Shown here: piece after piece, positions 41,302-43,512 of the stretch
How positions within the stretch are numbered: position 1 is the stretch's first letter
Layout: the number at the start of each line of letters is the position of its first letter
Origin: Thermoplasmata archaeon
Lineage (GTDB): Archaea; Thermoplasmatota; Thermoplasmata; Thermoplasmatales; Thermoplasmataceae
Direction: 5' to 3'
NCBI GenBank assembly: GCA_021810575.1
Contig: JAJZIN010000004.1
Location: forward strand, 1 to 43,512
DNA: 43,512 nt
Position numbers and translations under genes: made by a program
Notes under the pieces: generated by a model
The model's input: only the letters and a program-made list of their open reading frames with translations
Database searches by the model: none
What the model was told of the DNA's origin: nothing

Positions 41302-42591
41302 ATGACCATTCAGCCCAAGTATCAGGATCTTCTTCTAGATGATGATGTGCGCAGATGGTTTGAGAACCTGAGGTCAAAGTCCGTTCTCACTGCAACCGTT
41401 TATCTGCGAGGATTAGGGTATTATTGCTATCTCAACACTACAAATCCCAAGGAAATTCTAAAAAATGCGAAGAACAATGAAAAGGAATTCAAAGATAAAT
41501 TCATAGATTTTATAAGAAAGCTGGAAGGAGAGGGTAAAGCAGGATCATATATAGTTAGATTCAAGAAAATAATCTTATCTTGGCTCAAGTTTAACGGTAT
41601 CCGTTTACAGTTAGCCGTTAACATATCCGGGGAAAATGAAACGCCGACGATAGCGAACGAGAGAGTGCCCAGCAAAGAAGAGTTAGCAAGAATATTAAGA
41701 AAAGCTACCTCAAGAGGAAGGGTTATCATAGCGTTAATGGCATTTTCAGGGCTAAGACCGGAATCGCTTGGAGATTACGAGGGCACTGACGGACTGCGAT
41801 TAGGAGATTTAAAGGAGCTGAAATTATCTGACGATATTCAGTTCGACAAGATTCCTGTAACTGTAATGGTGAAGAGCAAGCTGAGCAAGGCGAGGCATCA
41901 CTATTTCTCATTCATAGGTGAGGAGGGAGCAACTTACATAAAGGAATACCTCGAAGAGAGGAGGAAGCAGGGAGAGGAACTGACCTATGATTCGCCGTTA
42001 CTGCAGTTTGATATCCGGGGAATAAAGAAGAATGCATTTCTAAGGACAACGCTCGTTACAAGGGATGTAAGAGATGCAATATACGGGGCAGGATTTAAAA
42101 TGCGACCATACGTATTAAGGGCGTATTTCTCAACGGCACTTGACATAGCAGAGAGCAAGGGCTTAATATCGCATCCATGGAGGCAGTTCATAATGGGGCA
42201 CAAGGGCGATATCGAAGCCAGATACAGCACGAACAAAAGGCTACCTCCGGACATGATCGAGGAGATGCGCGAATCGTATAAGAAATGCTTAAAGTACCTC
42301 GAAACAAGGATAAGCGAGCCATCGGAGAGCGATGCAAAAATATACCTGCAACAACAGTTACTATTGGCGGTGGGCTACAGGCAGGATGAAATCGATCGGA
42401 TGAACCTTGCGGAGATGGAGAACGAGGCATTCCAGAAGCTTCTTCGTGACAAGGTTGCTGGCGCAATGTCAGGCAACGGCTCAAAGCAGAAACTCGTTCC
42501 TGTAGATGAAATAGAAAAATTCCTCAGTCAAGGCTATGAGTTTCAGGCAGTATTGCCCAACGGAAAGGCTATAATGAAGATGCCATTTTAG
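41302..42591 (+). CDS. int: Tyrosine recombinase / integrase of an element at tRNA-Val
   Basis: From ATG 41302 a 429-residue integrase; the frame also extends to TTG 41266, but TTTTTAT at 41274-41280 lies ~25 nt before 41302, favouring the ATG. It has an N-terminal SAM-like core-binding domain (about 1-120). The catalytic region carries the first Arg in FSGLRPESLGD, the second Arg in RPYVLRAYFSTAL, MGHKGDIEARYS with the His and the tyrosine-region, and an added C-terminal helical tail (~340-429). It is a different lineage from the fragment at 15788-15931. Placement directly after tRNA-Val indicates an integrated virus or plasmid. Confidence 0.88.
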   Translation: MTIQPKYQDLLLDDDVRRWFENLRSKSVLTATVYLRGLGYYCYLNTTNPKEILKNAKNNEKEFKDKFIDFIRKLEGEGKAGSYIVRFKKIILSWLKFNGIRLQLAVNISGENETPTIANERVPSKEELARILRKATSRGRVIIALMAFSGLRPESLGDYEGTDGLRLGDLKELKLSDDIQFDKIPVTVMVKSKLSKARHHYFSFIGEEGATYIKEYLEERRKQGEELTYDSPLLQFDIRGIKKNAFLRTTLVTRDVRDAIYGAGFKMRPYVLRAYFSTALDIAESKGLISHPWRQFIMGHKGDIEARYSTNKRLPPDMIEEMRESYKKCLKYLETRISEPSESDAKIYLQQQLLLAVGYRQDEIDRMNLAEMENEAFQKLLRDKVAGAMSGNGSKQKLVPVDEIEKFLSQGYEFQAVLPNGKAIMKMPF

Positions 42592-42744
42592 ATAAATCAC
42601 ATCATATAAAAGCAATAAAGGTAAATAAGCCAGATATTACAGTGTTGTGCTGCTAAGTAATATACACGATATCTCCAAAAATACGGTATTTCTCGGCTTA
42701 TTGAGAAAATCGGAATATATATATATGAATTTGCTTATAGTATT

Positions 42745-42885
42745 ATGGCTAAGAAAATAAAGAGTATAAAAGTGCTCCACTTCGATGAGAGCCAAAAGGA
42801 TGGAGAAAGGATTATCGAGGCAATTGAAGATTATGGATATGGAGTGGGTGCTAATGAACTTTGCAAAGTCTTAAAAGCCTGTTAA
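42745..42885 (+). CDS. 46-residue protein of the integrated element
   Basis: ATG 42745 to TAA 42883, encoding a small protein with a basic N-terminus (MAKKIKSIKVLHFDE) and an acidic helix (GERIIEAIEDYGYG), then NELCKVLKAC. It resembles the size of small DNA-binding or regulatory proteins of mobile elements, but no family is recognised. A strong ATATATATATATG stretch (42716-42727) lies ~20-29 nt upstream, fitting a leaderless promoter. Confidence 0.5.
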   Translation: MAKKIKSIKVLHFDESQKDGERIIEAIEDYGYGVGANELCKVLKAC

Positions 42886-42906
42886 CATCATTAATTGGGT
42901 GATAAA

Positions 42907-43164
42907 ATGAAAAACAAGCTTGGAAATGAGGTTAGCCCTGTTAAGATAGGTTTTTTCATAGCTTTTGTAGTAGTTTTACTGTTTGGTCTAATATCTGTGT
43001 TTATAATCCACTCCCATTTGCTTGCATTCGTAACTATCCCTCTGTTTTTTATACTCTTCATAATTTCAGTTGTTCTTCAATACAGAGACGTTAAGAGCGG
43101 CAGGTTTCAGAAGAATATGGACAAGCTATGGGAAAATACAAAGGAGAAATACGGTAGGAAGTAG
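42907..43164 (+). CDS. Small two-helix membrane protein of the integrated element
   Basis: An 85-residue protein from ATG 42907, which has GGGTGAT (42897-42903) as a ribosome binding site; the frame reaches TTG 42895. Two hydrophobic helices (about 13-36 and 40-60) are followed by a basic, helical cytoplasmic tail (QYRDVKSGRFQKNMDKLWEN). Such small membrane proteins are common in archaeal viruses and plasmids. Six bases separate it from the next gene. Function unknown. Confidence 0.6.
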   Translation: MKNKLGNEVSPVKIGFFIAFVVVLLFGLISVFIIHSHLLAFVTIPLFFILFIISVVLQYRDVKSGRFQKNMDKLWENTKEKYGRK

Positions 43165-43170
43165 ATCATT

Positions 43171-43395
43171 ATGGAAAATGAGAAGATTATCCTGAGAACT
43201 GGTATATACTGCTTTCTGGCATATGGAACCGTAAACTTGGCTTCATATATTTTGTTGTACTATTTCAAGGCTGGTAGTTACAAATATCTTCTCAATACAG
43301 GAATTGATATTCTACTCTTCATACCTATCTATGCCATCTTAGTTATTCTTGCTTTCTCATATAGAAAATCTGTGTCGAGTGATAGACATGTCTAA
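43171..43395 (+). CDS. Small two-helix membrane protein of the integrated element
   Basis: A 74-residue protein with a short polar N-terminus, two hydrophobic helices (about 10-31 and 42-64) and a polar tail. It follows the previous membrane protein gene by 6 bp and is likely in the same operon. No family recognised. Confidence 0.55.
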   Translation: MENEKIILRTGIYCFLAYGTVNLASYILLYYFKAGSYKYLLNTGIDILLFIPIYAILVILAFSYRKSVSSDRHV

Positions 43396-43440
43396 TTAAA
43401 ATGTTTATAAATAGCGTATTGTTAATCTTTAGGTGTTAAA

Positions 43441-43494
43441 ATGGTTAGCAGGTTATTGTTAAACTTTCAAATCGTTAAAGTTAGAAGGGGATAG
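43441..43494 (+). CDS. Possible 17-residue leader peptide
   Basis: ATG 43441 with AGGTG at 43431-43435 as ribosome binding site, ending TAG 43492. It is very basic and hydrophobic (MVSRLLLNFQIVKVRRG). TATA-like TTTATAAATA at 43401-43410 lies upstream. It ends 6 nt before another ATG, so it could be a leader, or the true gene start separated by a frameshift. Confidence 0.3.
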   Translation: MVSRLLLNFQIVKVRRG

Positions 43495-43500
43495 AGCGAT

Positions 43501-43512
43501 ATGCCAAAAATT
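43501..43512 (+). CDS. Start of a gene cut by the window end
   Basis: ATG-CCA-AAA-ATT preceded by GGGGAT (43486-43491). Only four codons are visible; identity unknown. Confidence 0.35.

Noticed and set aside
1..43512. CRISPR array or insertion sequence with transposase
   Set aside because: No regularly spaced direct repeats with spacers and no intact transposase or terminal inverted repeats were found; the only recombinases are the two tyrosine integrases.

Overview
The window looks like a chromosomal segment of a low-GC, acidophile-type euryarchaeon of the Thermoplasmatales (Ferroplasma/Cuniculiplasma-like; genus not determinable from the sequence alone). Archaeal markers are Alba, the family-D DNA polymerase small subunit DP1, a tiny eL41 ribosomal protein, Get3/ArsA, an archaeal-type AspRS and an intron-containing tRNA-Trp. 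Many genes have TATA boxes about 25-30 nt before the start codon, as expected for leaderless transcripts. A bacterial-type gyrase (gyrB-gyrA) and cytochrome bd oxidase are also typical of this group.

Layout. 1-3.5 kb is a decaying island ending at tRNA-Leu(UAA). It holds one intact and one broken copy of a two-gene cassette (extracellular Cys-rich protein plus small membrane protein) and further broken small genes. 3.6-13.9 kb is ordinary core: a small protein and an Lrp regulator, Alba, prenyl diphosphate synthase with Get3, an ALDH7-type dehydrogenase, an APC permease convergent with an amidase, an unknown protein, and an MFS transporter. 13.9-16.1 kb is a second decayed island ending at an intron-bearing tRNA-Trp. 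It contains a VOC protein, a third cassette copy with its secreted gene almost deleted, and the last 44 codons of a tyrosine integrase. 16.2-19.8 kb has a small membrane protein, eL41, an unknown helical protein, DP1 and an EamA transporter.

19.8-25.9 kb is a respiratory/quinone region. A three-gene cytochrome bd operon diverges from a ribbon-helix-helix (RHH) regulator, followed by UbiD and UbiA. Ten-bp-phased TTGTGT repeats lie between the divergent promoters and again at the ubiD TATA box, suggesting one regulator for oxidase and quinone synthesis. 25.9-34.8 kb (mostly minus strand) holds an unknown protein, gyrB-gyrA-hom, an orphan D12-class adenine methylase, and a mercury module (split HMA domain, MerA, divergent HxlR-like regulator with a palindrome between them). 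35.2-40.7 kb has an NfeD-ROK kinase pair, AspRS, a 3-hydroxyacyl-CoA dehydrogenase and small proteins. From 41.18 kb, tRNA-Val(UAC) is followed at once by a tyrosine integrase and small genes, the left end of an integrated element running off the window.

The most novel candidate is the secreted/membrane cassette. In both degenerate copies the secreted partner is destroyed while the small membrane partner stays open with a near-invariant C-terminal tail. This is the pattern expected of a toxin-immunity pair, though that function is inference only.
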